Positions 26,984-38,424 of a stretch of DNA of 42,683 nt are shown piece by piece. Source of the stretch: Dysgonamonadaceae bacterium (GTDB lineage Bacteria; Bacteroidota; Bacteroidia; Bacteroidales; Dysgonomonadaceae); the NCBI GenBank assembly GCA_028696875.1, contig JAQVGF010000003.1, forward strand, positions 1 to 42,683. The letters run 5' to 3'. How positions within the stretch are numbered: position 1 is the stretch's first letter; each line of letters begins with the position of its first letter. A program made the translations under genes and the position numbers. Below the pieces are notes generated by a model that saw only the letters and a list, made by a program, of their open reading frames with translations, was not told the origin of the DNA and ran no database searches.

Positions 26984-29110
26984 TCAAATCTCATTCAACG
27001 TCTCATCCCTCTTCAGTGGCTTTTCTTCATTCAATTCCGGATACGCAATCCGCGAATGATAAATTGTTTTCAACTTTTCCACAAAAAGTTCTTTTATGAT
27101 ATCCACTTCTCTGAACGTAATAGGCGCTTTTTGAAACAACCCGTCCCGCATTTGAGAATCGATCAGTTTATTAACCAATTTTCTTATCGACTCTTCGGTG
27201 TATTCTTGTAAGCTGCGCGAAGCTGCTTCCACCGTGTCGGCCATCATCAATATAGCAGTTTCTTTACTAAACGGATTTGGACCGGGATAGGAGAATGCTG
27301 CATCGTCTATTTCTTTACCGGGATTGGCATTTTTCCAGGAGTTATAAAAAAACTTCGGTGTACTGTCTCCATGATGCGTCTCAATGAAATCGATAATTTG
27401 TTTTGGTAAACCTGCTTTATGCCCTCTTTTAACACCAAGAGGTACATGATCAATAATAATACGTGCACTTTCTTCGAAAGGAAGTCCGGCATGCGGATTG
27501 ATTCCCGGTGACTGATTTTCTGTAAAGAAAATAGGATTATCTATTTTCCCAATGTCGTGATAGAGCGCACCTGTTCTAACCAACGAAGCATTTGCACCAA
27601 TTTTTTGTGCGGCTGCTGCTGCCAAATTCGATACCTGCATAGAGTGTTGGAAAGTTCCCGGAGCTTCTTCCGAAAGCTGCCTTAGTAAAGGTTTGTTTAT
27701 GTTTGCCAATTCCACCATGCTTACACCCGAAATAAATCCGAATGATTTCTCTACCATATAAACCAAAAGATATGAGAAGGTAATAAATATGAAATTGATG
27801 AGAAAATAGATAAGAATTTCCCAATTAACCATGGTGATATCTCCTTCTTGAGCCAATACCAATGCCACATATATAATAACGTATGAACTTAGAATCACAA
27901 ATGAGCTTCGGATCAACTGAGAACGTTCGGTTAGTTCCTTCAAGTTGAAAATTGTGATCATGGCAATGGTCACTTGCAATATCATAAACTCAAATGCAAA
28001 CGAAACCATCAATGCACAAAGCAGTATAGTAACCAAACTGGCGTAGAGGGCTGTTCGTGAATCAATAAAAGTACGGACCAGAATTGTAACAATTACGTAG
28101 GGAATGATGTAAACGTTGAAAAAATTGAAACTCACATTTATTGCGGTGAGAACTACAAAAGATGCAATTAGAAGAACCATAAATGTTACGTGCTTCCGAT
28201 TTCGAAACTCATCGATTCGGAAAAAGAGCAGGTACATATAAAAAGATCCCATCAATATGGCAATGAGCATAAATTCCCCAAAAATTATCCAGTTTGATCT
28301 TCCACTGGAACCCGTTCTTTCTTCCGTAACTTTTTTGAGCGAAGAGAGAATATTATATACATTTTGGTTTACGATTTCTCCTTCGCCAATAATTCTTTCG
28401 CCGGCTTGCACCATTCCTAACGTAGGAGAAACTTGTTGTATAAACTCATTTTTAGCTTTTTCTGAAGTTACAGGGTCATAAACAATGTTTTCTTTCAGGT
28501 AATTGTTTACATCCGCTGCTTTCAATGTGTTTTGGTCTAAGACAGGAGGTGCGTTTTTAATAATCTCTTCATATGCCGATTTTATGGTATAAAATGATTC
28601 TATTTCCCTGGTTTTTGCCTCTTTATCCTCGCGCAAGCGAAGAGTTTTCTTCTTGGTAGCCGCAACTTTGTCGTATTCGGCACTGTTGATTATTCCGGCT
28701 TCATATATGTTTAATAGTTTGATCCTGATGTAACTAATATAGGATTTATCCAATTGATTCAAAGCGGGATCTAAATTTGAATCGGCATCAAAGTTTGCAA
28801 TTGCCTCTATTTCGGCAGCTTTATCAATTTTGTAGTAAGGTTCATAAAAGAGCAAAATACTGTCCTGATCTTGTTGCAGTTGTTGTGCAGATTTAAAAAT
28901 GGGAAAATCAAAGGGAGCTGTCAACAAACCATATCTCCATGGGCGACCTTCGTTAAAAGAGTATTTAAATTTTCCTTGACGGGGAAAAACATACGTAATT
29001 AATAAGGTTGCAAGAATAAAAATGAGCGGTACATAGATTCGCGTTTTTATCCGATATTTCGATTGTGACTTTTTCATTTTATTCGGGTTATTCGTAGAAT
29101 AATGTTTCAA
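26984..29110 (-). CDS. 7TM-HD family phosphohydrolase (PgpH-like c-di-AMP phosphodiesterase)
   Basis: Multiple TM segments followed by HSMQVSNLAAAAAQKIGANASLVRTGALYHDIGKI...HHGDSTPKFFY...MMADTVEAASRS. Confidence 0.92.
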   Translation of the reverse strand: MKHYSTNNPNKMKKSQSKYRIKTRIYVPLIFILATLLITYVFPRQGKFKYSFNEGRPWRYGLLTAPFDFPIFKSAQQLQQDQDSILLFYEPYYKIDKAAEIEAIANFDADSNLDPALNQLDKSYISYIRIKLLNIYEAGIINSAEYDKVAATKKKTLRLREDKEAKTREIESFYTIKSAYEEIIKNAPPVLDQNTLKAADVNNYLKENIVYDPVTSEKAKNEFIQQVSPTLGMVQAGERIIGEGEIVNQNVYNILSSLKKVTEERTGSSGRSNWIIFGEFMLIAILMGSFYMYLLFFRIDEFRNRKHVTFMVLLIASFVVLTAINVSFNFFNVYIIPYVIVTILVRTFIDSRTALYASLVTILLCALMVSFAFEFMILQVTIAMITIFNLKELTERSQLIRSSFVILSSYVIIYVALVLAQEGDITMVNWEILIYFLINFIFITFSYLLVYMVEKSFGFISGVSMVELANINKPLLRQLSEEAPGTFQHSMQVSNLAAAAAQKIGANASLVRTGALYHDIGKIDNPIFFTENQSPGINPHAGLPFEESARIIIDHVPLGVKRGHKAGLPKQIIDFIETHHGDSTPKFFYNSWKNANPGKEIDDAAFSYPGPNPFSKETAILMMADTVEAASRSLQEYTEESIRKLVNKLIDSQMRDGLFQKAPITFREVDIIKELFVEKLKTIYHSRIAYPELNEEKPLKRDETLNEI

Positions 29111-29175
29111 GAATTAAAACATCAAATAGAGTACATTGTTTAAAAATATCGTTTGCAAAATAGTTGTAGTTTTAA

Positions 29176-30402
29176 TTAGAGTGCTAATTGACTTACTATT
29201 TTTTGAGTAGCTCCCGCATTTGCATAAATATATTCCGATGCTTTTTGGCCGGCAGTTTTACGATCTTGGGGAGATGTAACAAGCTTTTTCAAGATCTTAT
29301 TAAAATCAACTTCGTTGTTAATACTATATCCTCCACCATTTTTTAGCAGTTCTTGCGCTTCAAGAAACTTGTGGTAATGTGGTCCAAAAATCACCGGTAT
29401 TCCATGCACTGCCGCTTCGGGCAAATTGTGAATTCCGGCACCGAAGCCGCCTCCGATATAGGCAATTTCTCCATATTGATAGATTGAAGAGAGCAACCCG
29501 AAGTTATCCACAATCAAACAATCGTAATTCAATATATTATCTTCGGTAGCTTGCGAATATCTTACAAATGGGCGTTTGAGTTTACTCTCTATTTGTTTAA
29601 GATGTGTTTCGTCGATAAGATGAGGAGCAATAATTAGTCTCAAATAAGCGTGTGTATTAAAATAACTAATGAGTATGTTCTCGTCTTCCGGCCATGAACT
29701 ACCGGCAACAAGGGTGGTCTCACTATTTTTTGGTTTGGCGAATTTTTTTACCACAGGTAGTGGTAATGCTTTTTCTTTAATTTTTATCACCCTATCTATC
29801 CGTGTGTCGCCCATAACGATAACATTGTTTAAGCCTTGTCCCTGAATAAGATTCTTTGACTCTTCGTTCTGAACAAATATTTGAGTGTAATATCTCAATA
29901 TTTTTGTATAGACATCGCCCCACGGTTTAAAAAACAGTTGATTGGGGCGGAAAACTGCAGAAATCAGATAAACAGGAATCTCTCGTAAATAGAGCTGATG
30001 GATAAAATGATACCAAAATTCATATTTTACAAATATGGCAATTGCTGGGTTCACTAAATCGAGAAAAAGCTGAGCATTTTTCTTTGTATCGAAGGGGAGA
30101 TAGCAAACTACATCGGCTGTGTCGTTATTTTTTTGTACTTCATATCCCGAAGGAGAAAAAAAAGATAACAATATTTTATACGAGGGATTCTCCTTTTTGA
30201 TAATTTCCATCATCGGTTGTGCCTGTTCGTATTCACCCAACGATGCTACATGGAACCACACATATTTACTTTTGGGATCGATTTGTTCTCGCAAAATCTG
30301 GAAGGTTTCATTGTGACCTTCGATCATCAGTTTAGCCTTTTTGTGAAAGGGTGATACTAAACGAACTAAAAACGAATAGATTGAGATAGCGACGTTATAC
30401 AT
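29176..30402 (-). CDS. waaA: 3-deoxy-D-manno-octulosonic acid transferase
   Basis: VWFHVASLGEYEQAQPMM, ILLSFFSPSGYEV, AYIGGGFGAGIHNLPEAAVHGIPVIFGPHYHKFLEAQELL. Confidence 0.93.
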   Translation of the reverse strand: MYNVAISIYSFLVRLVSPFHKKAKLMIEGHNETFQILREQIDPKSKYVWFHVASLGEYEQAQPMMEIIKKENPSYKILLSFFSPSGYEVQKNNDTADVVCYLPFDTKKNAQLFLDLVNPAIAIFVKYEFWYHFIHQLYLREIPVYLISAVFRPNQLFFKPWGDVYTKILRYYTQIFVQNEESKNLIQGQGLNNVIVMGDTRIDRVIKIKEKALPLPVVKKFAKPKNSETTLVAGSSWPEDENILISYFNTHAYLRLIIAPHLIDETHLKQIESKLKRPFVRYSQATEDNILNYDCLIVDNFGLLSSIYQYGEIAYIGGGFGAGIHNLPEAAVHGIPVIFGPHYHKFLEAQELLKNGGGYSINNEVDFNKILKKLVTSPQDRKTAGQKASEYIYANAGATQKIVSQLAL

Positions 30403-30410
30403 GCTAAATT

Positions 30411-31940
30411 TTAATCTTTATGGATGGTGATTATTGCTTTTTTTAGTCGATTAATTGTCTCTTCTTGTCCAATTAATGCTGCTATATCAAAAATGTGTGG
30501 ACCTTTGGGTTCGCCAACTAATGCCAATCGGAAGGCATTCATTATATTGCCCAAATGATATTGTTTCAACACAATCCAATCTTTGATTAAGCTCTCGATA
30601 TTGGCACTTGAAAAATCTTCAACTCCTTCAATCAGATTGATTAATTCACCTAATTGCTCCGGTGTTTCAGCTTTCCATCTTTTTCTTACTGTTTTTTCAT
30701 CGTACGATGTTGGTGCAATAAAAAAGAAACTACCTTGATCCCAAAAGTCATCGATTAAGTGTGCGCGATTTTTTATTAGACCAATCACTTTTTCAACATA
30801 TTCTTTCGAGACAATTACTTTTTTCTCATCCAAAATAGGTCTGAACAATTTTTCCAGTTCTTCGTCAGAAGTTGTTTGAATGTATTGATGATTGAACCAC
30901 TTTGCTTTTTCGAAATCAAACTTTGCTCCGCTCTTGCTGCATCGATCAAAGCTGAAAAGCTCAATCATTTCCTCCATTGACATTATCTCTTCGTCATGAC
31001 CGGGATTCCATCCTAACAATGCCAGGAAATTAACTACAGCATGAGGCAAGTATCCGCTTTCGCGGTATCCTGAGGACACTTCACCCGATTGTGGGTCAAC
31101 CCATTTGAGCGGAAATATAGGAAAACCCAGACGATCGCCATCGCGCTTGCTCAGTTTTCCATTACCTTCCGGTTTGAGCAACAACGGAAGATGAGCAAAT
31201 TGTGGCATTGTCTCTTCCCAACCTAAACATTGATACATCCAAACGTGCAAGGGTGCCGATGGCAACCATTCCTCGCCACGAATAACGTGCGAAATGCGCA
31301 TCAGGTGATCGTCAACAATATTGGCTAAATGATATGTAGGCAATTCATCCGATGATTTGTAAATAACTTTGTCATCCAATACAGATGAGTTAACAATTAC
31401 CTCACCACGAATAAGATCGTTTACTGTGATTTCAATATCCGGCTCCACTTTTATTCGAACTACATAAGGTGTTCTTTTTTCGTTCAGCGCTTCCATTTCG
31501 TTCAGCGACAAGGCGAGTGAATTACGCATCTGCATGCGTGTTGACGCATCGTACTGAAAGTTGCTTATCTCTTTGCGTTTGGTGTTCAGTTCCTCCGGTG
31601 TGTCGTATGCAATATAAGCTTTTTCCGAGTTTAACAGTTTAGTAACATATTGTTGGTAAATCTCTTTTCGCTCCGATTGTCGATACGGACCATGTTTTCC
31701 ACCAGCCAAAGGACCTTCATCAAATTCTAAGTTTAACCACTCAAAAGCATCAGCAATATACTTTTCTGCCCCTTCAACAAAACGGTTTGAATCAGTGTCT
31801 TCTATTCGCAGAATAAATTTTCCACCCTGTTGTTTTGCGAAGAGGTAATTGTATAATGCGGTACGAACTCCTCCAATGTGAAGTGGTCCCGTTGGACTTG
31901 GTGCAAATCGCACTCTGATTTGATTGTTCATTGTTGTCAT
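30411..31940 (-). CDS. gltX: Glutamate--tRNA ligase
   Basis: [26 protein letters not shown] (HIGH class), [19 protein letters not shown] (KMSKS region). Confidence 0.97.
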   Translation of the reverse strand: MTTMNNQIRVRFAPSPTGPLHIGGVRTALYNYLFAKQQGGKFILRIEDTDSNRFVEGAEKYIADAFEWLNLEFDEGPLAGGKHGPYRQSERKEIYQQYVTKLLNSEKAYIAYDTPEELNTKRKEISNFQYDASTRMQMRNSLALSLNEMEALNEKRTPYVVRIKVEPDIEITVNDLIRGEVIVNSSVLDDKVIYKSSDELPTYHLANIVDDHLMRISHVIRGEEWLPSAPLHVWMYQCLGWEETMPQFAHLPLLLKPEGNGKLSKRDGDRLGFPIFPLKWVDPQSGEVSSGYRESGYLPHAVVNFLALLGWNPGHDEEIMSMEEMIELFSFDRCSKSGAKFDFEKAKWFNHQYIQTTSDEELEKLFRPILDEKKVIVSKEYVEKVIGLIKNRAHLIDDFWDQGSFFFIAPTSYDEKTVRKRWKAETPEQLGELINLIEGVEDFSSANIESLIKDWIVLKQYHLGNIMNAFRLALVGEPKGPHIFDIAALIGQEETINRLKKAIITIHKD

Positions 31941-32015
31941 ATTTTGTAGTGCAAATCTACATAAAATTTACCAAATTGAGGAATTTATAACGAGCGATAA
32001 CTCTAAAATCAATTT

Positions 32016-32636
32016 TTACAAATAGAGTCTTGCTTCATTTCCCATATTAAACAAGAGGTCGATAATGCTTGCGTTGGCAATGAATCCGTTTTTTTCTTCG
32101 AAAACCTGATAATAGGGTTTTGCTTCAAACTCGGAGTCAAAACTCCTCCAATCTCTTTTTGGATGGATACTCTCTCTGTAATCCTTTATTTCCGATGGAT
32201 AGTTTTCTATAAACTTAGATGAATATTCAATTGGCACTTCAATGCCTATTAGTTCGCAAATAAGCGAGCGAAGTTGTTCGTTTAAATCGAGAAGGAAGCG
32301 GAATCTGTTTTCGTAGAAATAACGAAATTCATCCCGATAATAATCAAAAAACGGGGTAGAATTGTATGCCGAAATTAATGCATTCCAATGCAAATGTTGC
32401 CAGTTTCCATGTTCAGCAATTCGAACATCCTTCATCTTACTTTTAAGCCCAGCGGGCTTCTCAATGGGCACACTCAACGACATTGCACCATTGGCAGCAG
32501 CAATTACAGAGCGGTTTCGATAAGATTGCTTTTGATAATTGTCGTCTGTTTCAATGATCGCCCTTTCGGCACGAAAGAGTTTGCTGTAATATTGTATTGG
32601 CGCAAGGTACAAAGAAGATAGAAGAACAGTATTCAT
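32016..32636 (-). CDS. WbqC-like family protein
   Basis: LSSLYLAPIQYYSKLF, NRSVIAAANGAMSLSVPIEKPAG, NWQHLHWNALISAYNSTPFFDYY. Likely start at 32636, overlapping the lepB stop by 1 nt. Confidence 0.85.
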   Translation of the reverse strand: MNTVLLSSLYLAPIQYYSKLFRAERAIIETDDNYQKQSYRNRSVIAAANGAMSLSVPIEKPAGLKSKMKDVRIAEHGNWQHLHWNALISAYNSTPFFDYYRDEFRYFYENRFRFLLDLNEQLRSLICELIGIEVPIEYSSKFIENYPSEIKDYRESIHPKRDWRSFDSEFEAKPYYQVFEEKNGFIANASIIDLLFNMGNEARLYL

Positions 32637-34141
32637 TATTTTTTCGCACTTCGGAACAATCTGTTCCAACGGATTTTACCATTTAGCCAGGTTTTATCTT
32701 TTTCTAACGATAACCAAATCAACAGAGGTTGCCCCACCACATGATCTTCCGGAACGAAGCCCCACACGCGGGAGTCGGCAGAGTTGTGCCTGTTATCGCC
32801 CATCATAAAGTAATAATCCATTGTAAATGTGTAGGAATTAGTCTCCTGACCATTTATATAAACTTTTCCGTCGCGATAATCGAAGTCATTGCCTTCGTAA
32901 TTTTTTATACAGCGCTCGTATGCAGCAACTTTATAATCGGCATCTGTGTCAAACGTAATGGTGGTTCCTTTTTTAGGTATCCAAAGCGGACCAAAAGTAT
33001 CTCTTGTCCATCCTTGCTGGTAATCAAGCGGGTAATATAAACTGGAACCGGCCGGTTCAGACTCTTTAATCACATTCCAGACAAACGGTTTCGATCTCAT
33101 TTTTTCAACCATTTCATCGGTCATCGGAATGTTATAATAAAGTTTTCCTTTATTTCCACTGACGTCTTTCAATCCAAGATTTGCCATGCTCATACTATCG
33201 GCATACGCTAAATCTTGCATCCGTGCTTGTCCCGACATATCTTGTGCAACATAATCGTCTCTGTTTATCCCGATCTCTGAAAACACCTTTGATGAGATCT
33301 CAGATCCATCTGTTTGAATAAAATAATTGTGTTGAGACAATTTGGGGTTTGGTAGAAAGGAACCGTCAATAAATACAGAGTCGTTTCTCATCTCCAATGT
33401 TTCGCCCGGAAGGCCAATACAACGTTTCACATAGTTTTCTCTTCGATCGACCGGACGATAAACAATTTCGCCATACGTTCTTCTGTCCGATTTGATCCCT
33501 TCGCTTCCGTTTGCATTGTATGCTGACAATACATAATAGTCGACCGACTCCATATTGGTTGCTACAGTGTCACCCGTTGGAAAATTAAATACTACAATGT
33601 CATTTCTTTTCACCTCACCAAAACCTTTTAGTCTTCGATACTTCCACTGAGGTTTTTCGATATATGACTTTCCTCCTACAATGGGCATGGTATGTTGTGC
33701 CAAAGGAAAGGAAAGTGGAGTTATTGGTGCACGAGGACCATAACTAAGTTTGCTTACAAAGAGAAAATCGCCCACCAACAACGATTTCTCTAACGATGAG
33801 GTGGGTATTTGGTAATTTTGGAAGAAAAAAGTGTTAATAAAATAAACTGCAATCAAAGCAAAAACAATTGCATCAACCCATTCCATCACTTTTCGTACTG
33901 CCGGATTCTTTGTCTTTTTCCAAAATGTCCATGGCACAAATTTTGTTATATAGATGTCAAAAAGAAAAAATATAAACAGGAGAAGCCATAAATTGCCTGC
34001 CCACAGTGAAAAGAGAAACCACGCAGATGCTGTGCCGATAAACCATATCCATTGACGGCGCGATGTGTTAGAAATACGTTCTTTTAATGCCATAGTTATA
34101 AACTGAAAAATCTGTTGAAATTTATTGGGCTTTTGTTGCAA
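32636..34141 (-). CDS. lepB: Signal peptidase I
   Basis: YQIPTSSLEKSLLVGDFLFVSKLSYG (Ser), RRENYVKRCIGLPGETL (Lys), FMMGDNRHNSADSRVWGFVPEDHVVGQ. Confidence 0.95.
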   Translation of the reverse strand: MQQKPNKFQQIFQFITMALKERISNTSRRQWIWFIGTASAWFLFSLWAGNLWLLLFIFFLFDIYITKFVPWTFWKKTKNPAVRKVMEWVDAIVFALIAVYFINTFFFQNYQIPTSSLEKSLLVGDFLFVSKLSYGPRAPITPLSFPLAQHTMPIVGGKSYIEKPQWKYRRLKGFGEVKRNDIVVFNFPTGDTVATNMESVDYYVLSAYNANGSEGIKSDRRTYGEIVYRPVDRRENYVKRCIGLPGETLEMRNDSVFIDGSFLPNPKLSQHNYFIQTDGSEISSKVFSEIGINRDDYVAQDMSGQARMQDLAYADSMSMANLGLKDVSGNKGKLYYNIPMTDEMVEKMRSKPFVWNVIKESEPAGSSLYYPLDYQQGWTRDTFGPLWIPKKGTTITFDTDADYKVAAYERCIKNYEGNDFDYRDGKVYINGQETNSYTFTMDYYFMMGDNRHNSADSRVWGFVPEDHVVGQPLLIWLSLEKDKTWLNGKIRWNRLFRSAKK

Positions 34142-34148
34142 GGGCTAT

Positions 34149-34871
34149 TTAGAATGGAAGAAGATCTTTCATCCCAAGGAAACCTTTCTTGTTTGCTGTA
34201 AACTCTGCAGCTAATACTGCTCCAAGTGCAAAACCTTTTCGGCTTTTTGCATTGTGTGTAATTTCGATTTCATCTACTTCCGATTCGTATTTAACGGTGT
34301 GAATTCCCGGAACTTCTTTTTCGCGATAAGAATTTATTCTTAAATCATCATCAGTCGTCTCTTCATTAAGCTTCCACTGTTTTTTTTGTTCAATCGAATC
34401 CATTATGCCTTCGGCAAGCGTGATGGCGGTGCCACTGGGTGCATCCAGTTTATGAATGTGATGTGTTTCGTCAATATGTACATTATATTCCGGAAAGTTA
34501 TTCATTATTTTCGCCAAATAACTATTTACGGCAAATAAGATGTTTACTCCCAAACTGAAGTTGGATGCATAAAAGAAAGTTTTTCCCTCTTCTTCACACG
34601 CTTCTTTCACTTCGTCTATATTGTCGAGCCACCCTGTTGTGCCCGATACAACCGGTACATCTGCAGCAAAAGCACGGCGATAGTTCTCCAAAGCACTTTC
34701 TGGAGAAGAGAATTCAATGGCTACCTGAGCGCTCTTAAACTCGTCAGAGTTAAATTTATCTTCATCTCCTACATCGATGATGCAAACAATATCATGGTCT
34801 CTTTCGCGACAAATCTTTTCAATTTCGCGACCCATTTTTCCGTAACCTATAATCGCTATATTCATTTTCAA
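34149..34871 (-). CDS. dapB: 4-hydroxy-tetrahydrodipicolinate reductase
   Basis: IAIIGYGKMGREIE, VVSGTTGW, DETHHIHKLDAPSGTAITLAEGI. Confidence 0.96.
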   Translation of the reverse strand: MKMNIAIIGYGKMGREIEKICRERDHDIVCIIDVGDEDKFNSDEFKSAQVAIEFSSPESALENYRRAFAADVPVVSGTTGWLDNIDEVKEACEEEGKTFFYASNFSLGVNILFAVNSYLAKIMNNFPEYNVHIDETHHIHKLDAPSGTAITLAEGIMDSIEQKKQWKLNEETTDDDLRINSYREKEVPGIHTVKYESEVDEIEITHNAKSRKGFALGAVLAAEFTANKKGFLGMKDLLPF

Positions 34872-34976
34872 TGTTTTAGAACTGCAAAAATAGTAAATTT
34901 AAAATGTAAAACAGAATGGAATAAACAAAAAGATGTTTTGAGGACAAAATTAGTGTTTCAAAAGATCTGTTTATTT

Positions 34977-35987
34977 TCATAACCACCCTTTTTCCTTATA
35001 CCAATCAATTGTTTTTTCAACCCCTTCTTTTAGAAGAAAATTAGGGAAAAAACCGATATCCTCCTTCAAAGGGGTGATATCGCATGTCCAATTTCGTTGC
35101 TTCATTATTTTGTATTTGTCGGTGTTGAAGGTAATCGGTTTTCCTAACAATTCACCAATTTTTTCGCTTACATAAGCAGCTGCCTTTACGATGAAAAGGG
35201 GTATTTTCAACCGAAGCACACGTTTTTTTTGTAATGCACGTTGCACTATTTTATTGAACTCATCGTCCGTATATCCTTCTCCATCAGAAACAAAGTACAC
35301 TTTCTGCGCTATTTTCTTGTCGATACAAGAAAAAACGATATCGACCAAATCGCTTATATAAATAAAAGAGAGCAATTGTTTTTTGAATCCGGCTCCCACA
35401 TTAACTCCTTTTTGTACTGCTTTCATTAGTATCAAATAGTCGGTATCGTTGGGGCCATATACGCCCGTTGGGCGAAGTATTACGTAAGGGAAACCGGGAA
35501 TACTTTTCAAATAGTTCTCAGCCAATAGTTTGCTTTTTCCGTAAGCAGTATTGGGGTTTGGTTCTCGATCGCATTGCATGGGCAAATAATCTATTTCGTC
35601 TCCAACTCCCATAGCTCCCAATGTGCTCATAAATACAAAAGAATCTGGCACAATTTTTGCAGCTACTAATACATCCACAAAGTTTTTGGTGTATTGAAAA
35701 TTTATTTTTTCAAAATCTGCTTTACGAATCGCTTTGGTTAATCCGGCAACATGTACAATGGTATTGAACTTCCCATTTTTTTGAGTAAATGATCTAAGTT
35801 GATCGGTCAATTTTTCTTTGTCCGAATAGTTTAGGTCGATAAAATTTATACGTTTATCTTGCAACCTATCTTTTTTGCTGCTCGAACGGATACCTGCCCA
35901 TGTTTCGTAACCTTCTTCAAGAGCTCTTGCAACAATAGCACTGCCAATAAATCCGCTGGCTCCGGTAATGAGAATTTTCTTTTGCAT
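34977..35987 (-). CDS. NAD-dependent epimerase/dehydratase (extended SDR)
   Basis: MQKKILITGASGFIGSAIVARALEEG, AYGKSKLLAENYLK. Likely start inside ORF 34977..36026. Confidence 0.9.
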   Translation of the reverse strand: MQKKILITGASGFIGSAIVARALEEGYETWAGIRSSSKKDRLQDKRINFIDLNYSDKEKLTDQLRSFTQKNGKFNTIVHVAGLTKAIRKADFEKINFQYTKNFVDVLVAAKIVPDSFVFMSTLGAMGVGDEIDYLPMQCDREPNPNTAYGKSKLLAENYLKSIPGFPYVILRPTGVYGPNDTDYLILMKAVQKGVNVGAGFKKQLLSFIYISDLVDIVFSCIDKKIAQKVYFVSDGEGYTDDEFNKIVQRALQKKRVLRLKIPLFIVKAAAYVSEKIGELLGKPITFNTDKYKIMKQRNWTCDITPLKEDIGFFPNFLLKEGVEKTIDWYKEKGWL

Positions 35988-36242
35988 TTTATTTTTTGTA
36001 AGATACAGTCGGGCAAAATTAATCATTAAATGGCTAAAATGGGGTAGATCTTTTATGAAATAAGCAAATATAGCTCCAAATGCTCTCCGCCATTAACATC
36101 AAATGTGAAAAAAAAATGAACAATAGCACTTCATCTGCGTTTTTTATTGATTGTACAAACAATAACTAAATGCAGTTGAATTGATTATAAATTGATAAAT
36201 TTTAGTTACTTTGCGTTGCTGCAAAACTGAAAAACTAACCAT

Positions 36243-38393
36243 ATGAAAAAGAAAATGAATCCGAATCAATCGGAACCAAAACGTAAGAAAAAAGAATTAG
36301 CATCTGAAATTATTCAATTTTTGAACGATAATCAGAATAATCAATATAACTATAAGCAGATATCTGCAGCCTTGAATGTAACAGATGATAATGAAAGACG
36401 TTCCTTATCAGATGTGCTTGACAAGCTACGTGACGATGAATTGGTGCTGGAGACTTCACGAGGAAGATATAAATCAAACAATCGGAACCCTGTTCTTGAA
36501 GGACGATTTGAACGCAGGAGTAGCGGGAAAAACTTTTTTGTGCCCGACGATGATGGTAACATAATATTTATCTCCGAGCGAAATTCAAAGCATGCAATGA
36601 ATACGGATCGAGTGCGAGTGCAATTATTTGCAAAACGCAAACGTTCTGATACTGAAGGCGAGGTCATTGAGATATTAGAAAGAGCCGAAACTCGTTTTAT
36701 TGGAACCCTTGAGGTTCAAAAACAGTTCGCTTTTTTGGTGTTAGATAGTAGAATATTGGCCAACGATATCTTTATTCCGAAGGAACACTTAAAGGGCGGA
36801 AAAACCGGTGATAAAGTGGTTGTAGAAATTACTGAGTGGCCGGAAAAAGCAAATAATCCCATCGGAAAAGTAGTGGATGTATTGGGTGAAGCAGGAGATA
36901 ATGACACGGAAATGCATGCCATTCTTGCTCAACATAATTTACCTTACCGCTATCCGGAGAATGTAGAAAAAGCTGCTGATAAAATTTCGGCGGTTATTAC
37001 CGATGAGGAAATTCAGAAACGCAAAGATTTGCGCAATCTCTTTACGTTGACCATTGACCCAAGTGATGCAAAGGATTTTGATGATGCTTTGTCACTTAAA
37101 AAACTATCGGAAACCACTTGGGAAGTAGGAGTTCACATTGCCGATGTTACACATTATGTGAAACCTGGAGATATAATCGACACTGAAGCGCAGAAAAGAG
37201 CAACTTCTATTTATTTAGTTGACAGAACTATTCCGATGTTGCCCGAAAGATTAAGCAACGAGTTGTGCTCATTGCGTCCGAACGAGGATAAACTCTGTTT
37301 TTCAGTAATTTTTGAGATGAATGAGAAAGGAGACGTTCTAAATCATCGAATTGACAAAACAGTGATCAACTCCGACCTGCGTTTGTCATACGAAGAGGCA
37401 CAAACGCTTATAGAAACAGAGAAAGGTGATTATAGCAACGAAGTAGGAGTCATGAATAAATTGGCAATTCAATTACGTGAAAAACGCTTTGCCAATGGAG
37501 CCATCAATTTTGAACGTTACGAAGTTCACTTCAATTTGGATGAGAAAGGAAAACCTCTTGGGGTTTATTTTAGTGAGGCAAAAGAGGCCAATCATCTTAT
37601 CGAAGAGTTTATGTTGCTTGCCAACCGTACGGTTGCTGAGGAGATTGGTAAAGTAGGTAAAAACAAAAAAGCAAAAACATTCGTATATCGAATTCACGAT
37701 CTGCCCGATCCGGATAAGTTGGATACGCTCAATACATTTATTACTCGTTTTGGTCATAAAATTAGAACATCGGGCAGTAAAGTGCAGATTGCTAAAAGCA
37801 TAAACTCTTTGTTAGATTCTGTTCAGAATCGCCCGGAAGAAAATTTGGTGGAAACCATTACGATAAAAACAATGGCTAAAGCCGTTTATTCAACCAAAAA
37901 TATTGGTCACTACGGATTGGCATTTGAATACTACTCTCATTTCACATCGCCCATTCGTCGTTATCCCGATATGATGGTTCATCGTTTGCTGAATGACTAT
38001 CTGAATAACGGTAAAAAAAGTGCCGACCAAGAAGAGTACGAAAAACTTTCAAAGCATTGTTCCGATATGGAGTTGGTAGCAGTTCAAGCTGAGCGCGATT
38101 CCATAAAATATAAGCAAGTAGAATTTATGTCCGATAAAATCGGGCGAGTTTACGATGGCGTAATTTCCGGAATTACAGAATGGGGAATTTATGTTGAAAT
38201 AAATGAAAACAAGTGCGAGGGTATGATCCCTATCCGTGAATTAGACGATGACTTTTATGAACTTGACGAAAAAAATTATCGATTGATAGGCAGACGAACC
38301 AAGCGTGAATACCGTTTGGGACAAACGTTACCAATTACAGTGGTTCGTGCAAATTTAGAGAGGAAACAATTGGATTTTGGATTGGCGAAATAG
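36243..38393 (+). CDS. rnr: Ribonuclease R
   Basis: TIDPSDAKDFDDALSL, GVHIADVTHYVKPGDIIDTEAQKRATSIYLVDRTIPMLPERLSNELCSLRP, C-terminal S1 domain. Confidence 0.97.
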   Translation: MKKKMNPNQSEPKRKKKELASEIIQFLNDNQNNQYNYKQISAALNVTDDNERRSLSDVLDKLRDDELVLETSRGRYKSNNRNPVLEGRFERRSSGKNFFVPDDDGNIIFISERNSKHAMNTDRVRVQLFAKRKRSDTEGEVIEILERAETRFIGTLEVQKQFAFLVLDSRILANDIFIPKEHLKGGKTGDKVVVEITEWPEKANNPIGKVVDVLGEAGDNDTEMHAILAQHNLPYRYPENVEKAADKISAVITDEEIQKRKDLRNLFTLTIDPSDAKDFDDALSLKKLSETTWEVGVHIADVTHYVKPGDIIDTEAQKRATSIYLVDRTIPMLPERLSNELCSLRPNEDKLCFSVIFEMNEKGDVLNHRIDKTVINSDLRLSYEEAQTLIETEKGDYSNEVGVMNKLAIQLREKRFANGAINFERYEVHFNLDEKGKPLGVYFSEAKEANHLIEEFMLLANRTVAEEIGKVGKNKKAKTFVYRIHDLPDPDKLDTLNTFITRFGHKIRTSGSKVQIAKSINSLLDSVQNRPEENLVETITIKTMAKAVYSTKNIGHYGLAFEYYSHFTSPIRRYPDMMVHRLLNDYLNNGKKSADQEEYEKLSKHCSDMELVAVQAERDSIKYKQVEFMSDKIGRVYDGVISGITEWGIYVEINENKCEGMIPIRELDDDFYELDEKNYRLIGRRTKREYRLGQTLPITVVRANLERKQLDFGLAK

Positions 38394-38424
38394 GTAGAGA
38401 GAATTCATGAATTCTCTCTACCTA
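38391..38424. repeat. 34-bp perfect palindrome at the rnr/RAYT convergent ends
   Basis: TAGGTAGAGAGAATTCATGAATTCTCTCTACCTA; contains the rnr stop TAG (38391-38393) and the RAYT stop (38418-38420, reverse strand). Confidence 0.95.
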
